Part shown: piece by piece, positions 1 to 13,800 of the stretch
Layout: each line of letters starts with the position of its first letter
How positions within the stretch are numbered: position 1 is the stretch's first letter
The notes under the pieces: generated by a model
Seen by the model: only the letters and a program-made list of their open reading frames with translations
Databases searched by the model: none
What the model was told of the DNA's origin: nothing
Made by a program: the position numbers and the translations under genes
DNA from: Psilocybe azurescens
Lineage: Eukaryota; Basidiomycota; Agaricomycetes; Agaricales; Agrocybaceae
DNA: 64,000 nucleotides
Assembly (NCBI GenBank): GCA_023853785.1
Contig: JAJIRX010000870.1
Coordinates: forward strand, 55,590-119,589
Reading direction: 5' to 3'

Positions 1-3000
1 TGCAGCTGGTCGCGACGCCGACCTTCATCCAGTTCATGCAGAAGCTGCTCGAGACGACGCAGGTCTCGCAGTCTGTGATTGTGCTCTCTCTGCATTACAT
101 ATATCGGCTGAAGGAGAACAACCGCTGGACGCCTGCGCAGCGGGGAGCGAGTTCCGCATTGCGGTGGCGGGCTTGATGATGGGGAATAAGTTTTGGATGA
201 GTGAGTATTCTTCTCTTTGCGTTTTGCGTATTTTTGAGGGGCTGGGTTGGGATTGCAATTGCGCACTTGAGTTCGCGTCCGCTGCCGTCTATTTTTACTC
301 TTCCTTTATAATTTTTTTTTCACAAGTCCAAAAGCTAATTACCCACTTCTCCCAAAAAGCAACACATACACGAACAAAACATGGTCCGAAGTGTCCGGCA
401 TCGAGCTGGACGAGATCAACCGCATGGAGCGCGAGTTCCTCGTCGGCGTCGACTTCAACCTCTACGTCGACAAGAGCACGTACGAGGCGTGGCTGAACCT
501 GCTCAAGGGGCTCGTGCTGGCGAAGGAGCGGGACTGCAGACGGTTCGGCGCGCATAATAGTGGGAGGGTGGGGACTAGAGGAGCGGAGAGGGAGCGGCGG
601 CACGGCGGGGTTTTGGGGAGGGCGTATGGCGGGCGGGAGAGGGAGAGGGCGGTGTACGCGAGCGGCGGCGGCGGCGGGCCTGCTGTGCGCTCGTACACCA
701 CCAACAATGCAGCTGTGGCGGCGAAACCCGCCGCGCCTGCGTCTGCGTACCCGCATGCGCACGCTTATGGAAGCAGCAGCAGCGGCAGGCCGACGATGCA
801 CCGCGCGCGCTCGAGCTCGCCGACGCTCCGGCGGGCCGTCCCCGCCTCTGTCCCTGCTCCTGCTGTTCATGCTCCTCCGGCTGTGCCTGTTGCGCCTGTT
901 TTTGGGTCCTCGGGTAGCGCGGCGTTCCATATCCCGCATGTCCAGCCCCAGCAGTACGCGGTGTACCCTTCAGTCAACACCAAGGTCCCGCCGGCGAGCA
1001 ATGGCAGCACTGCCAGCGCATACCCAAGTTCTGCGTACTCGTCACCCACACCAAGGGGCTCCAACTCCAACTCCAGCTATTCCTCCGCCCACAGCCAGAC
1101 GCAGACGCAGATGCTGACGATCAACACCAACACCGCGTCTTTCCCTGCCTCCTCCTCTGCCGCCTCTTCGCACCCGAATACAACCACGAGCACGAGCACC
1201 AAGCGCACGGCGGAAGCGGCGTTCTCGCCCACCTCGGCCGCGTTCGCGCACGTCCCGTCCAAGCGCGCCGTAGCCTCCGCTGCCTCGTCGATATCGCTCA
1301 GAATTCCGGAAACCGTCGTTGGAGGAGGAGGACAGGGCGTGAGCCCGCTGGAAAGCCTGTCGAGCTTTGAGCGGATGTCGATCGGCGGCGGGGTGTCGCC
1401 CGCGCCGAAGAAGCACGCGAGGCGCAATACGAATACGAACGCGAATGCGAGTGCGAATGCGAATGCGCTGCCGCAGCTGTCGACGGCGTATTCGTATAAT
1501 GTGAGCGAGGATCAGAGGAGGGGTCGGTCACAGGTTAGTTGTTTTAAAAATAACTGTTTATATGCGCATATATTGATTTTTTTTTTTCAATATTATCAGC
1601 CGCTGTATTTCTATGCACTGGCGTGCTCGCCTGTGAAGCAGCAGGAGTACGAGTACGGGTATTCAACTTCGTCTTCGTCGCCTGCACATTCGAGTGCCAA
1701 CTCGAACTCGAACGACATGGACACGGCACCGACGACGACGACGTTGTCGCAGGAGCAGGAACAGGAGATTGCAGATGCCGAGGCAGCGGCACAGGCGCAG
1801 GAGGTGGAGGCGCGGAGGCAGCAGTATCAGCAATATCAGCAGTCGCAGTCGCAGTACCCACAACAACCTCAACAACAGCAACAGCACCAACCTCAACAGC
1901 AGCACGGCCAGCGCAAAGCCCGCCTGCGGTACCACCAGCCCGACCTCAGCGGTTCCTCGTCTTCGTCTTCCTCCACCTCGTCGGCCGCGTACGGGTACTC
2001 GTACGCTGCGTACGCGGATATGAATATGGGCGCGGGCGCGGCGCCGCTGTACCCCCAGCAGCAGCCCCAGGTGCAACCACAGCAGCCTCAGCCTCAGCAG
2101 CACTATCCCGAACAACAACAGCAGCAGCAGCAGCAGCATGTGGGCAGCAACGGTAGGGCCACCAGCAACGGCAACACAGGCGCGCTGCCGCACTTCAGGG
2201 ACGACGTGTGGGCGCGCCCGCCTGCTCCCGCGAGCTCGTATGTCGCCGAGGAGAGTGAGCGACGCAGGGAGTATTCGAGTGCCAACAGTAGCGATGATGA
2301 GGCTGTTGATGAGGAGGGCAGCGAGGACAGCAGTGATAATGAGGAGCAAGGCAGTGAGGATGAGAGAGAAGGGAGCGGGAGTGGATCGGGCAGCGACGAG
2401 GACGAGGAGATGGAGTACGACGGGTCGCCTGTGCGCCGCCTCGCGCGCCCTCCTACTTCCGCTTCCTCCGCCGTGCATAACAATGGCACCACCACCAACA
2501 ACATCAAAAAGCTGAATACCCACTCCTCCGTCTCGTCCATCTCGTCGACCGTCACCGTCACTCCTGGGTCATACGACTATCGCCCGCGGACACCGCCCTC
2601 CAACGTCAGCCGCCATGCTGCGCCCGCGCCGTTCGCGAACGCAGGCCCGCCCGGAGTCGGAGTGTCGTTCTACAACACGCCGGGAGGAGGCGCAGGAGGA
2701 GGCTACGCGTGCTCGGCGTATGCTTATGGTGCTACTTCAACGTCGACATCGCATGCCGGTGCCGGTGCAAGTGCATATGGGAATGGGAATGGGTATACGA
2801 ATGGGAGTGCGTACGGGTATGGGTATTCGACGCCTCCTTATCCCTATTCCACTTCCACCTCCAACTCCAACTCGACCTGCAACGCGAACGCGAACTCAAC
2901 TGCGGGAGGATACGCCAGCGCGTACCCCGTGCACACGCACGCGCACACCACGCAGTCGCAGTACTCCTCGCCCGTGTCCTATATGGGCGACGTCGACGCC

Positions 3001-3348
3001 GTCAGTGCTTCCGGACCAGCACATGCGTACTCTGTTCCTCCTGCTGCTCATCAGCACCAGCAGAGTGGGAATGGGTATGTGGCTCAGCAGCAGCATCAGC
3101 AGTACCCGCATCAGCAGAATAATGCCACCGGACACGGGCACCAGCACCAGCAGCATCATCATGTGCCCCAAGGATACACATCGCAGTACTCGTCCCCTCA
3201 GCGCGGGTATGATGTGTACATGCGGACGGTGGCGCCCCTGCTCCTCGCGGTGTCTGATATGCTTTGTTCGATTCTTCTCTCTTTCTGGTTTTTTTGTCGA
3301 GTGTTTGGACCATTTCTTTTCGCCTTCTCTTTCCCTTTTCTCTCTTGA
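1..3348 (+). CDS. Pho80/Pcl-type cyclin with long low-complexity C-terminal tail (5' end outside window)
   Basis: The 5' end lies outside the window. Exons read about 3-200, 360-1533 and 1600-3348, with introns 201-359 (GTGAGT..AG) and 1534-1599 (GTTAGT..CAG). The first part encodes the cyclin fold: FIQFMQKLLETTQVS, then HYIYRLKENNRWTP, EFRIAVAGLMMGNKF, NTYTNKTWSEVSGIEL and EINRMEREFLVGVDFNLYV. That is the signature of Pho80/Pcl cyclins, which bind a Pho85-like CDK in phosphate, polarity or cell-cycle control. The remaining 800 or so residues are low complexity: Ser/Ala/Asn/Gln runs, a poly-Gln block near 1860-2130 and an acidic Glu/Ser stretch near 2250-2430. Two one-base gaps break the cyclin box, at 141-145 (CGGGG) and 191-194 (TTTT); restoring one base at each gives the expected family frame across the splice site. 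I take these as sequence error. The last 40 hydrophobic residues could be misread 3' sequence. Confidence 0.85.
201..359 (+). other. Intron in the cyclin box
   Basis: The intron starts GTGAGT and ends AAAAAG. Joining 200 to 360 gives the codons for D-N-T-Y-T-N-K-T-W, which is the family-conserved run between the two cyclin helices. This fixes both splice sites. At 159 nt it is longer than most introns in the window. Confidence 0.8.
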
Positions 3349-4060
3349 CGACGACTTGCTATGATTTTTTTTTTTGGCTCTTCCTTTCCCCTTCCCCCAT
3401 CCGCTTTTTGATGATGATGATAATGATGAAGAATTTTTCTCTATTCACAAGCAGCAACAACAACGATACCACAACAATCCATCCATCCATTCGTCCCATC
3501 CTATCTATCTTATTCTTTTTTTTTTTTTGCGACCGACGCCCAACGCCCCCTTGCAACGCCGAATCATATCATATTATCATTTTCCACCCATCGCCACGTC
3601 CCTATTACCTCTGCATAGACCCTCGTCCGCCCCTTTCTTCCGGTCGCTTTATTTTTTCATAATCCATTCATTCTATCCAATTCCCGTCGCATTTTTATCG
3701 TCTTTTTCCTCCTTCCTTCCTCTCGTCCCTCTCTCTGTCTCTCGCCCATCAGACGCAAAAACACTATTAGTATTAGCAAGCATAGTTTATTAGTCATAAA
3801 TTAGTTAGTTGCATTTTAGTCTCGCATTCTATCGCATTCACCAAACGTTACACAACTACCATTACTCCCATGTATGTATATAAAAGCAGCAGCATATTTT
3901 TTTCGAGTATACCGTTAAAAAAAATCGGTGAAATATTCTTTTCTGTTGTGTGAGGTTTCTGTTTCCACTCTGAGGCGTTGGCAAGCCGTCAAGAATGATT
4001 CGCTCACGTGAGTAATGTAGCTTGAAGGGGAGGACGCGTCGCTCATTCAACTGCCCAGCT
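3349..4060 (+). other. Pyrimidine-rich 3' flank of the cyclin gene
   Basis: Downstream of the cyclin stop the plus strand is dominated by C and T runs, including several T8-T11 tracts and a CATC tetramer run near 3477-3495. It contains AT-rich stretches such as tattagtattagc. This is the composition of a fungal 3' UTR and terminator region. The short open frames here are products of that bias. Confidence 0.4.
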
Positions 4061-7000
4061 ATGCGTCCTTTGAGCGCGTCAAACGGCGGTAGTATGGATA
4101 CGATACGTGTTTAAGCGCTTCAAATAGGAGGACGTTGAGTGATGGCCGTGGTTCGCGTTATCGCTCCTGCCGTTGGTTGGTAGGCGAAAACCAGGCACGT
4201 GATTGATTAATGAGACGCGTCGCGCGCTCTTCTAATTCGTTTTTATAAAAGTAAGCCGCTAAGTGGACATTTCGAAAGCAGGAAAGCCGAGTGCTATGTA
4301 TGACAGGCGATGTGACTTGTCCGTCGGCGTTGTGCGCTGTGCACTGCAGGCTACTTATCGTGATTCGCTGGGTCGAGACATGCCATTACTATGCTTCTCG
4401 TTTTGTTCCGTTCAAAGAGCTCTGTCTTCGGACTTCCGACTTGGGAGATGAAGCGGGAGGGAAGGGATACAGAGCGGGTAATAGATAAGTGTGTATGGGC
4501 ATAGCCTAGTCTGGTAGTATTAGGGGGTATGGAGAGATTTGGACTAAGTAGTCAGCTGTTTCTGAAATGGGATGGGATCATTAGATGGATGGATGGATGG
4601 ATGGATGGATGGCAGATGCAGTTTCAGTTGCTCTTTTGATTCGAGTAGGTTCTGATTTAGTATGTAAGAGGCGACGACGACGCGGATGAGAATAGGGTAA
4701 GCTTGGACGGATGCTGAGGATAAGCTTGAATATCAAGAGCTGCCAGCGGAGTTAGCTCGCGCTACTACTTGGAGTGTCGTACAGCACAAGTGTTACTCTA
4801 AAAGTGCATGATGTAACTACTGCCTTAGCAGTACAATAACAGCTATTACACATATATCTATAGCAGGTAACTGAGCTAATAACTTACAAGCCAACCTAGT
4901 CTCTAAACGTCGCACACAGGTGTCACTATAATGATTCTGGAGGGAGGGCCGGAAGAGGAAGTTGGAAGTCTGCAGTGCGCCAGGGGAAGACGAAAAGGAA
5001 GCGGGGGGAGCTACGCGGGATGCGAGCCATAACGTGTTGGATTTTGCCTTTCCGAGTTCGAACTTCGAAGGTTCGCGGAGAGTTCCACCTAGATTCAACG
5101 CACATCGAACGTTGAGCTGCCCGGAATGGATGACGGCGGCCATATTACGATGTCAAAATCTAACTCACCGCCGCTCTGGCGGTTACTTAGAGTAGGCTAT
5201 GCTGGTGGCAGGGTGTGCTCAACGGATGTATGTAGTTGACTTGCTCTTGAGCATATACGTGTTTGGGAATGGGGGTTTTTTCTACGTTTTTCCGATTTGT
5301 TGCCTTCTAGTGAAAGACCCATGCATGCATAATAATGATGATTAACAATGGACTCGGGTCGACTGTAGTTGCAAAACTGGGCTCAGGAAATTTACATTTT
5401 CAGTTGTTTGAGCTTTTACAGTGTTACGGTCTTCTCGTCGATGCTAAAGCCTCAGAAATAGGGGACGGTCCGACTGATTGTCCGAAAAACTCGGAGAGAT
5501 TGAGAGAGTGAAACTCTCCGTCGAGGTGAATTGTATAACGTGTATCAACAAAAAAATCCACGTATGCTTTCCTCTATGAATCTATCCTAAAATTAAGTCC
5601 ATTTATACGAGTACGACATGATGGCTAAGGATAATCTGCCTCGTTTGCCATAGATTTCACCTGCTGTGCCTTTACTCAAACTGTTACTCAATTCTCTGCT
5701 AATACTGTACCCTACATTCAGAATTCAGGGCAAGAGCTAAGTAATCTGACCCAAATTTTATCAAATTCCGGTACGATGCATTTATTCAGGTGTTATCTGA
5801 GTCCTGACATTGACTTCGCATAGTCTCCGCGACTTGGGGTGTGATTTTCCTTCGGAGTATCAGATGAATCGGTATTAAATCCCTGTAGTGTACCATGAGC
5901 ACCAAAAGAACGAGATAGTACCTCGAAAGAAATGGAGGAATGGAGATGGACCGTTATATAACATCATGTACAGGCGTTCGGTGAATATATCATATCTACT
6001 TCGATCACCCGGAAAGGGGAATATAACAATTTGATATGATTACTCAGTTGCCTTGTCTTGTACCAGCTTGTACATAGCGTCGCACTAATGAGGCGCTTGT
6101 GGTGGCGTCGGCGTTGAGCCATTTGAAAACTGATGCCGTCCGATATACTAAAATAGAGGCCTTGGATCTTACAGTACGTACATACGATTGAAAATTTGTC
6201 CGAAGGTAGGTCGCTGATGGATGTTATGCATACGGTATGCGCCGCACCCTACCGACTATCACAGCATATGACTCCCTTAGGATCTCTTACGATCCGATGA
6301 CAATTCTTGGAATTGCTGTGGTTAGTCCCCCATTCAAGCCCCATTCATCTCATTCATCTCACCGTTTCTGAATCGTTATGTAGCATATAAAGTCAGCTTA
6401 CTACAGATGGATATGGAAAATAGCCACTTGTTGGATATTCGCATTGTCCGGTAACCGGCTACAAATCGATCATTGAGCCGCTATAAAATGTAATTGTGTT
6501 CCTCTTCACCTCTGAGATGAGTTATGAAGGCTGAGCGCTGTGTTCCGAATCAGCGGCGTAGCTTGGAATTAGCTGATTATAGTACTTCGCCGGCTTGCAG
6601 GATTTCTAGAATCAAAGACTCTCTGCCTTGAGTCTGGATTCCTTTTAGTGGCTTCTTACAATTTTTAAGTATGTAACCGTCACGAAAGTCAAGGCTCAGC
6701 TGACGACTGGAAATTCTTGAGGAGCAGACGGCTAATCGATAAGGACTTGCGCTTGTCTTACGCCTGAGTTATTTGTTAATTACAGGAGGTTTACTAGGGA
6801 CGCTGTACGAGCCTTAATTTTTTAATTCATAAGAATTCATCCAACTTCCGAGGCAGCTGAGTTAAACTAAGTTCCACATGACTCTGAGTTCGGTCCTCTT
6901 CCAGCTCACCATGTGCGTTACTAGTTAGTGCCTGCCAGTGTTCCAATATTCCGCTTTACATTCTACCTGTCTGCGCTTAAACAGAAGACGTCTATCTATG

Positions 7001-10000
7001 GACTATCCGTACGCCCAGGAGCTCTTGAGCCCAACAGTCCTTTGTGCGATGATGCGTTTTACAATTGTCGCCAAAGCTTCTGCAGGCGAAACACAAAAAC
7101 CCACTTGTACACCTGGATGCCATGGAGTAAAGGCGTTAAGCGCCCCTTTCTCAGCTCCCATCATTCTACAACGAAGAGATTATTGTTAACTGGAGTGTGT
7201 GGATCGAGCCTGGGTTTGATTGTTGAGCCCTGAAAATTTGAAGCCAAGCCAAATGGGAAAGATATTCGGCTTTCGTTTCTGACGGATTCGGAGCGGTTCA
7301 TGCGTACGTAGTGGTAAGAATGGCTGCCGCGCGCCTGGAGCGCACGCTAGCTCCTGCTAGCTCACATAACTAGTCCATCTGTCGCGTGCGCGGGCAGATT
7401 TTCCAATGCCATGGAGTCTCATGGAGTCCGCTTATTTTTTCTCGGCCCTGAACAAGCCCTGATGGCTGAAAGTAGGGAGTGGCTCTTCCGTTAACTTAGC
7501 CCGTGCCATTTCTATTTCCCGGAGCATGTGACCGGGGAACTCAGGCAAGCGGACGCCGAGCGGCGAGCTCCCCTGTCGAACCGCAGAGAACCCTAAGCAA
7601 ACTTGAACGAAACTCAGATGTATGAGCCTTGAGGTTGGGGCCTTCAAAGCAAGGAAAAATATAGTTTTACATTAATAGATTAAATAGCGAGGTATAATTA
7701 ATCACCCTACAACCCTACATAGGTTCAGTAGTACGGTCTGAGATAGACAAGCCGAACCGCTCGACTTCAGCGAACCCGGTGTCAATAAGAGTTAGTAACA
7801 ATATCCCCCAATTATGGATATTTGAAGGTAAATGCGCGTACACATTTAATTGGGACCGAAACTGGGCCCCAGGGAATGGCAATACTTTATGACTTTATGT
7901 CGGAGTTGTTATACATGGATAAAAACCCTTACAGTGGGTAAGTACCTCCGATGGGTGATCCGCCTATAGTTGCTACAGGGGGGGTCTCCTGGATATGAAT
8001 TGTGTGTGATCATCTTTTTATGTGCCTTTCGGAGTACGCGAACCAAGCCGGGAAGACAAACTTGTATGTATCACTGTCAGACATCATGTCAAGCTCAAGA
8101 GCTATTGAGATCTGAAGTTAAATATAAGAGAATTTAACGTTTAGTTTTTCATCCGAAACAGAGAAAATTTTTACCGATTAGGAAGAGGAGCTGGGTGACA
8201 CCACTGGCGGTGTATGGTACCTGACTATAGAACAGGCGGCAACTATCTGGTGGCGATGACATGATGAGGACCATGGATGAGCAGCAATAGACATGGATGA
8301 GCAACGTTCATGCGCCAACCTTTTTCTCAAAGGGCGATGGGGTTAGTGCACGATCTGATGGGCCGTACTTGCTCTACATAACAATGGAGTGGTGTCAAGA
8401 AGGGAGGGACAATGGGGGTGCTTTAATGAGGGTACAATTTACGGTTGCTCTGATGTATCTCACTAGGCGTCCTACTCGTCAATTTAAGGGTCGTCATGTT
8501 AACCATGCCCCCGATATTTCTTCCAGACTCCGGCATGTAGTACAATTTGCATACGTGCCGGTTCACTCTCGGAAAATGCGCGAACATTGCGAACATTGCA
8601 TCCAAGTATTGTCTGGGAGGGGCATCAACATGTGATGGGATACGGAGGCGACCGTTGTGTCGTTTCTAGAATAGAGAGCATAGTGCGTATTCGCATGGTC
8701 ACTCAAACATGGGCCGGAGCAGACGCGGATTGTTTTTGGCCATGTCCGATGAAGGCCTACACCCTTCAAAAATGATCAGGGTGGTGTAGATGGGTTCCAT
8801 TGGGGAGATGTAAAGACCCTAAGGACCATATGTAATTGAATTCATTGAATAAGGAGACAGTGTACGGAAGAACTCCAGATAACACCTAGCTGGCATAACA
8901 TCTGGAATGATGGTTCACCCGCGGTGTGCGCGCCACTAACCCCTCAAGAGTCAAGACCCTCCGTAATTCGAAATTCGCCCGTCGATAAATGGAATCGATG
9001 GGAACTGGTGCAGGCAAGTATCCATCAGTCGTTTGAGGAAGCGGAGACAAAACAATATCATATGCATCGATTCTGTCGATGAGGACTAATCCACATGGGA
9101 TGTTCATTTTGCCCACCGTAAATATGGATGCGCAGCAACTAACACTGAGCGATCCGTTGTCCAATTCTGTGTGATTGCGGTAAATGGAAACACTGGAACG
9201 AGTAGTGGAAAGATGTGATGTGATTGATGGTCTGCCATAGTTGGAAATGTTGTTCCACCACTGGCTATTATGCCTTCTGAATGCATACAATGCTTACTTA
9301 CTCCGATTTATTGACGACAATAGCCTACAGTGGAGTACTCGGAGAATCTCAGAATCTATTTATGCTTTACGGAAGAGTAATCACTCACTATTCGCGACTA
9401 GAAGGGGTTGACCTCCGCTGTCCAAGCTAGTCCAAGGAACACAGTTAGGAAGGTAGCCAGAGTTGTCGATCTTGACGAGAGTGTGTTTGATTAAGCAATA
9501 CAAAAATACCGGAACTACCCCCAAAAGTTAGATCTGAGACGCATGCAAAGCAGGCCGAAGGCATTCTGCGGAAGCGATTTGGTCGACGAAAGGCTATGGG
9601 TATCGGACTTGGGGACCGGTGGCTACAAATGGATGCTCCTGCCAAAGCGTGTATTGAAGGAGAGTGAGAGTCCTTGGAAATGCCATGCACTAAGAACCGA
9701 ACGACGCTGATGCTTGTCACATGAAGGGAACCCAGAGTGCCTAGAATATGAAGGAAGATTAGGAGTTCCCCGACGTGACAAGAATAAAGGGCGAATCAGA
9801 AACATGTCCAAATCGAACCGCACGAAATCACACTCTTGAAAAAGAAAGAATGACACGCAAAGCTCCGTAGCCCTCGAGCCATGACAGTACCGTCACGCCT
9901 CATGTGCCATATGAATCGGGTTAAGACAGGCTGAATGAATGTCCACTATGAATTATAGACTACACTGAGAGATTCTCAGCCTGTGTTTCTGGGCTTATTT

Positions 10001-10862
10001 TAGGTTGTGACTGCAAGCGTGCTTCCTCAGCACGTAGCTTGGCCATAGCGGTGTCTCTGAAAGCCTGTGACATTGATAGTGAGAATTGGCTTGATTAACG
10101 GAAGTTGGGGATAGAAACAAGAATAGCTTGTTCAAAACCATTCATTCATAGTGAAATTATAGAAAGTTTGAATGAAATTGTGCGCTTACCTGGGAGAATA
10201 AAACTCCAGAAAGAACACCGCTCACTAGATGGTAAAAGGGGGTAAAAGATAGGTCTATTTGCAAAGCTCGAATGGATGCTCACAGACGCCACAAAGAAGG
10301 GTAGCATTCCTTTTGAGACCGAACAGGCGCTGTCCGATAACCGCTATTTGAAGGGATAGTTGTTTATACCATATATCATATAGATTGACCAAAGATTCTC
10401 GCCTGAAGCCAATCCGGAGGAAAGACCTGCAAAGATGCCTTCTTTCTGGCCTCCTAGACATTGAGATCCGTGTCAATTACTCGGACCGAACGAAATGATA
10501 TTGACACCTCCATGGTCCGAAAACTCTGAACGGTATACCTACCAGTCTCACAGTCTCAACCGCCTCTGCAGGAAGTCCAGCGCCATCCGATGTCGAAAAA
10601 TCCATATCACTTGGGGCATATAGCTGCTAAAAAGCTGTATCTTTCAAACAGAAATCTTGCACGATGATGAGAGTTGGAGACAGAAACGTAGGGGTTGTTG
10701 TCTTGAAACTATCACGTGCTATCACGTCCGGTCACATAGTGTGACATAATACGTAAATTTTTTGTTGATCCGTTTGCTCAGGCGACGGGGCAGCTTCGTT
10801 TCTTCGTTCACATTACTCAGAACATTGACCTCGGTTCCAATACTCAATCATATCCTGTCTAA
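4061..10862. other. Gene-poor stretch of 6.8 kb, nothing supportable
   Basis: I read both strands and found no frame with family-like composition, no chain of exons and no RNA gene. Open frames are at most about 134 residues and look like chance frames. The only clear structure is a tetranucleotide run near 4583-4612 and a short duplication of atggatgagca around 8274-8304. There are no recognisable LTRs or transposase motifs. It may be decayed accessory DNA or hold lncRNA, which cannot be judged from sequence alone. Confidence 0.4.
4583..4612. repeat. Tetranucleotide (ATGG)n microsatellite
   Basis: About seven uninterrupted copies of the ATGG/GGAT tetramer are visible. The run ends in ggcagatgca. 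It lies in noncoding DNA. Confidence 0.9.
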
Positions 10863-13800
10863 ATGTCTCCTGAACAGTCGTCTCGGAAGAAGGAGTCTGC
10901 GAAAAGTCTTCAGGAAATCCATGCATCAATCTTGGGTGCATTCAGAGAAGGCGATTTGTTAACAAATTGACTGAGCTCGTAACATCTTTCTAGAATTGCT
11001 CTCGACAGTCAAAGTTCTTCTTGATGAGCCCAAGAACACTCATCGGGCTTCTCTTAACGAGAAACTAATCCGGGTAGCTTCCCTGGCCGAGTCGTTCACA
11101 GAGCAACGCCCCAAGTCAAACAAGACTACTTGGACCCACCTTGCAGATTCCCTTGATCAGGAAGGTACGGTTCTCGTCTGAGCGGGCCAGTGTCTTGCCC
11201 AGTTAATACTCTGCCGAAGGGGTCAACCTATGGAATATATCTGGTTTAATTCACAAAGCTCCGGACGAGGTCGGACAAACGCATGTCACCACTCGTATGT
11301 TTTCCCTGTTTCGGTTCTAGTACTGCGATAACAATGTATTTGGGCGCCACTAGTTCGATTAGCAGCCTTCCGTTTGGTGGAAGCAGGGCTGGAAATGAAA
11401 CCAGGGATAGAAAGTCGGTGTTTCTGTTCGGCCATGGCTATTCTTATGGTATCACAACTTAAACTCCCTTACAGCATTGATCCACGCACTCCACCTAGCG
11501 AGCAAGACCGGCATGTGTCTATCTGGTATGGTTCCCATTACAGAGTTACTGATGTCACGATGTTGTACTGGGATGCATCTAACGCCGCTCTCCCTCCTAC
11601 AGAAAGCGGACAAAATGTTTTGGCAGTTGGCGTTCTAACGAGCGCCGCAAAGGTATCATTTGTCACGTTGAGGTCAATCAGATCCCCAGAATAATTACTG
11701 TTGTATAGTTTGAAGAGCAGCTTAGAAACGTGGATGACTTAGAAGACACCCAACGACGATCTATAGCATGCGCTACCGTCGTTTATTACTCCAGCAGAAT
11801 GGAAGCCGTGAGCGTTTTCCACTCACACGCTGATCATGGACTGATTGCTTCCCCAGGCCTGGAAAGATGGAAATGATAGTCTGGCGGAGTATATGTCACG
11901 GAAGATCACAGGTAATGCATGAGCCGTTGCTTCTTCCCTTGAAAACATATGAAGGAGTTAAATCACGTGTGAATCCAAGATGATAAGCACCGTCTTACCT
12001 TGCTCCCATCGCATGCAGTAAGCACTCCTGCTTAGAATAATTATACTCCTATATGTTACTAAGGGTGACATAGCGCGAGCTTCTTGCCTACAAGCTTCAT
12101 CAGATCGCTGGATCGTTCTTGACTACTGCACAAAGCGGATCGAAGACCGCAGATGCGATACAATGGTTGCAGCGGGCGTTCTCTGTGGCAGATCAACTAG
12201 AAGATGCAACGACCTACGGTGTAACGGGGTTAAAGGTATGTCAGCCCCAATTACCCTTTGTTTTGATTCAACCCTTTTTTTTTAGATGACGATAATGAGA
12301 ACAATGGGTAGGTCTTCTCAACCCTCTGCGTGCAATTTCACTACCTGACCAGATTCACACCAGCCAGAGCCTATTTTATATCGGAAGCATATGACCGCGC
12401 TGAAAGCGTTCTTGACGAACTGATTCCAATCATAGAGGCATCAAATGATCACGTAAGATATAACATCGATTACATGTTTCAAAGTGGTCAGCTACATATC
12501 AAGGTTTGCATTGTTTTCAGACAACATCCGAGTATCAGGAACTTCGCTGGCTGAGACTATCTGTCCTGAAAAAAGGAACGCGGGAGATGCATCTCTTCTC
12601 AATGGTTTGTTATGCTATCTGAAAAAAAAAAATTGGTGATCATCTTCATCTTTGTATTAACTTGTTGGAAACGAACAGCGTTCAAGTCCATAATCGATCA
12701 TATGGAGTTTTCGGAGCTTAACATTACAGAGTTCGGTGTCCGTCTCTCATTCAGGGATTCAGTCACTCAACTGTTGTTGTCTGCAGCGTTCTACAAGACT
12801 TAAGAACATTCAACCATCATTAGTAAGTTATACATGACATCGAAACCAACAGATATGGAATGAACTTAACGGGCGCATGGATTCAGCACACTTGTCACGG
12901 CGGTTCATCAACACACTCTAGGGCAATGTCTGGAACGTCACAAGGCAGAACCGGACCACATACATAGACTAATATTATCGTTGATCATACATTCCTCCAA
13001 GGATGAAGATCACACCAGGGCTATGAAAACACTCGACTCTACGTTCACATGTACGTTATCTCTGGGTCTCAAAGCTTTTCCCTTCTTCCTTGCAAATCGC
13101 AAATGGCAGCCATTGAGACAGTTTTCAAATAGCCGTCTGCGACGCTGACGTCGAACTTCCAAGAGTTATTTCTACTGCGTGCCTCACGGTCTGTACCTTT
13201 CTTCTATAACAGTTGATGCTGTATATCTGATGAAGGTCACACGCTTATGTATTTTATCTAGCTTATATGGCAATATGGAAGTCGCCATTACAAATCTAAG
13301 AAATGGTCGGAAGCAGCTGAATGGTTCATGGCCGGTAGCCACAGCTTGTTCCGGGTCAATAGCCCCTTGACTTCTGCGAAATGTTTCCGGAAAGTAGCAC
13401 TATGTCATATTGAGCAAGGGGAATACTTGTTGGCCTCCACGGTGATCCGTCGTTGTTCCACCGCCGAAGCATCGACTCATTACATTATCTTTCTCACTGC
13501 TATTCATCAAGGTCGGTTATTCAGCTCTTCCTACAAAATAAGGCGTACTATGCTCATTACAATGATAATCTCTATGATCTCAACATCCTAGGACTGGAAA
13601 GCGAAGGTTTGCCTTATATTTTCCATTTATAGATTTTTCTGATCAACATGGACTCTTAGCCATCCGGGCAGTCCAAGACATGTTGAAAGCTCCGGACTTT
13701 GACCGCAAGATGCTGCTGGTAGCCACCCAGATTTCCCACCAGTCGGAGATGAAACCGGTTCTTCTCGTCGTACTTGAAAGTCTTCTCAAGACCCTGAACA

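Noticed and set aside
295..939. Long Arg/Pro-rich minus-strand frame inside the cyclin gene (also 1663-2523 and 2103-2561 minus)
   Set aside because: GC-rich coding sequence of the cyclin tail leaves other frames open; composition is repetitive and no family fits.
8886..9290. 134-residue minus-strand frame
   Set aside because: It is the longest in the desert but has no recognisable motif, no splice partners and no neighbours; chance is sufficient.
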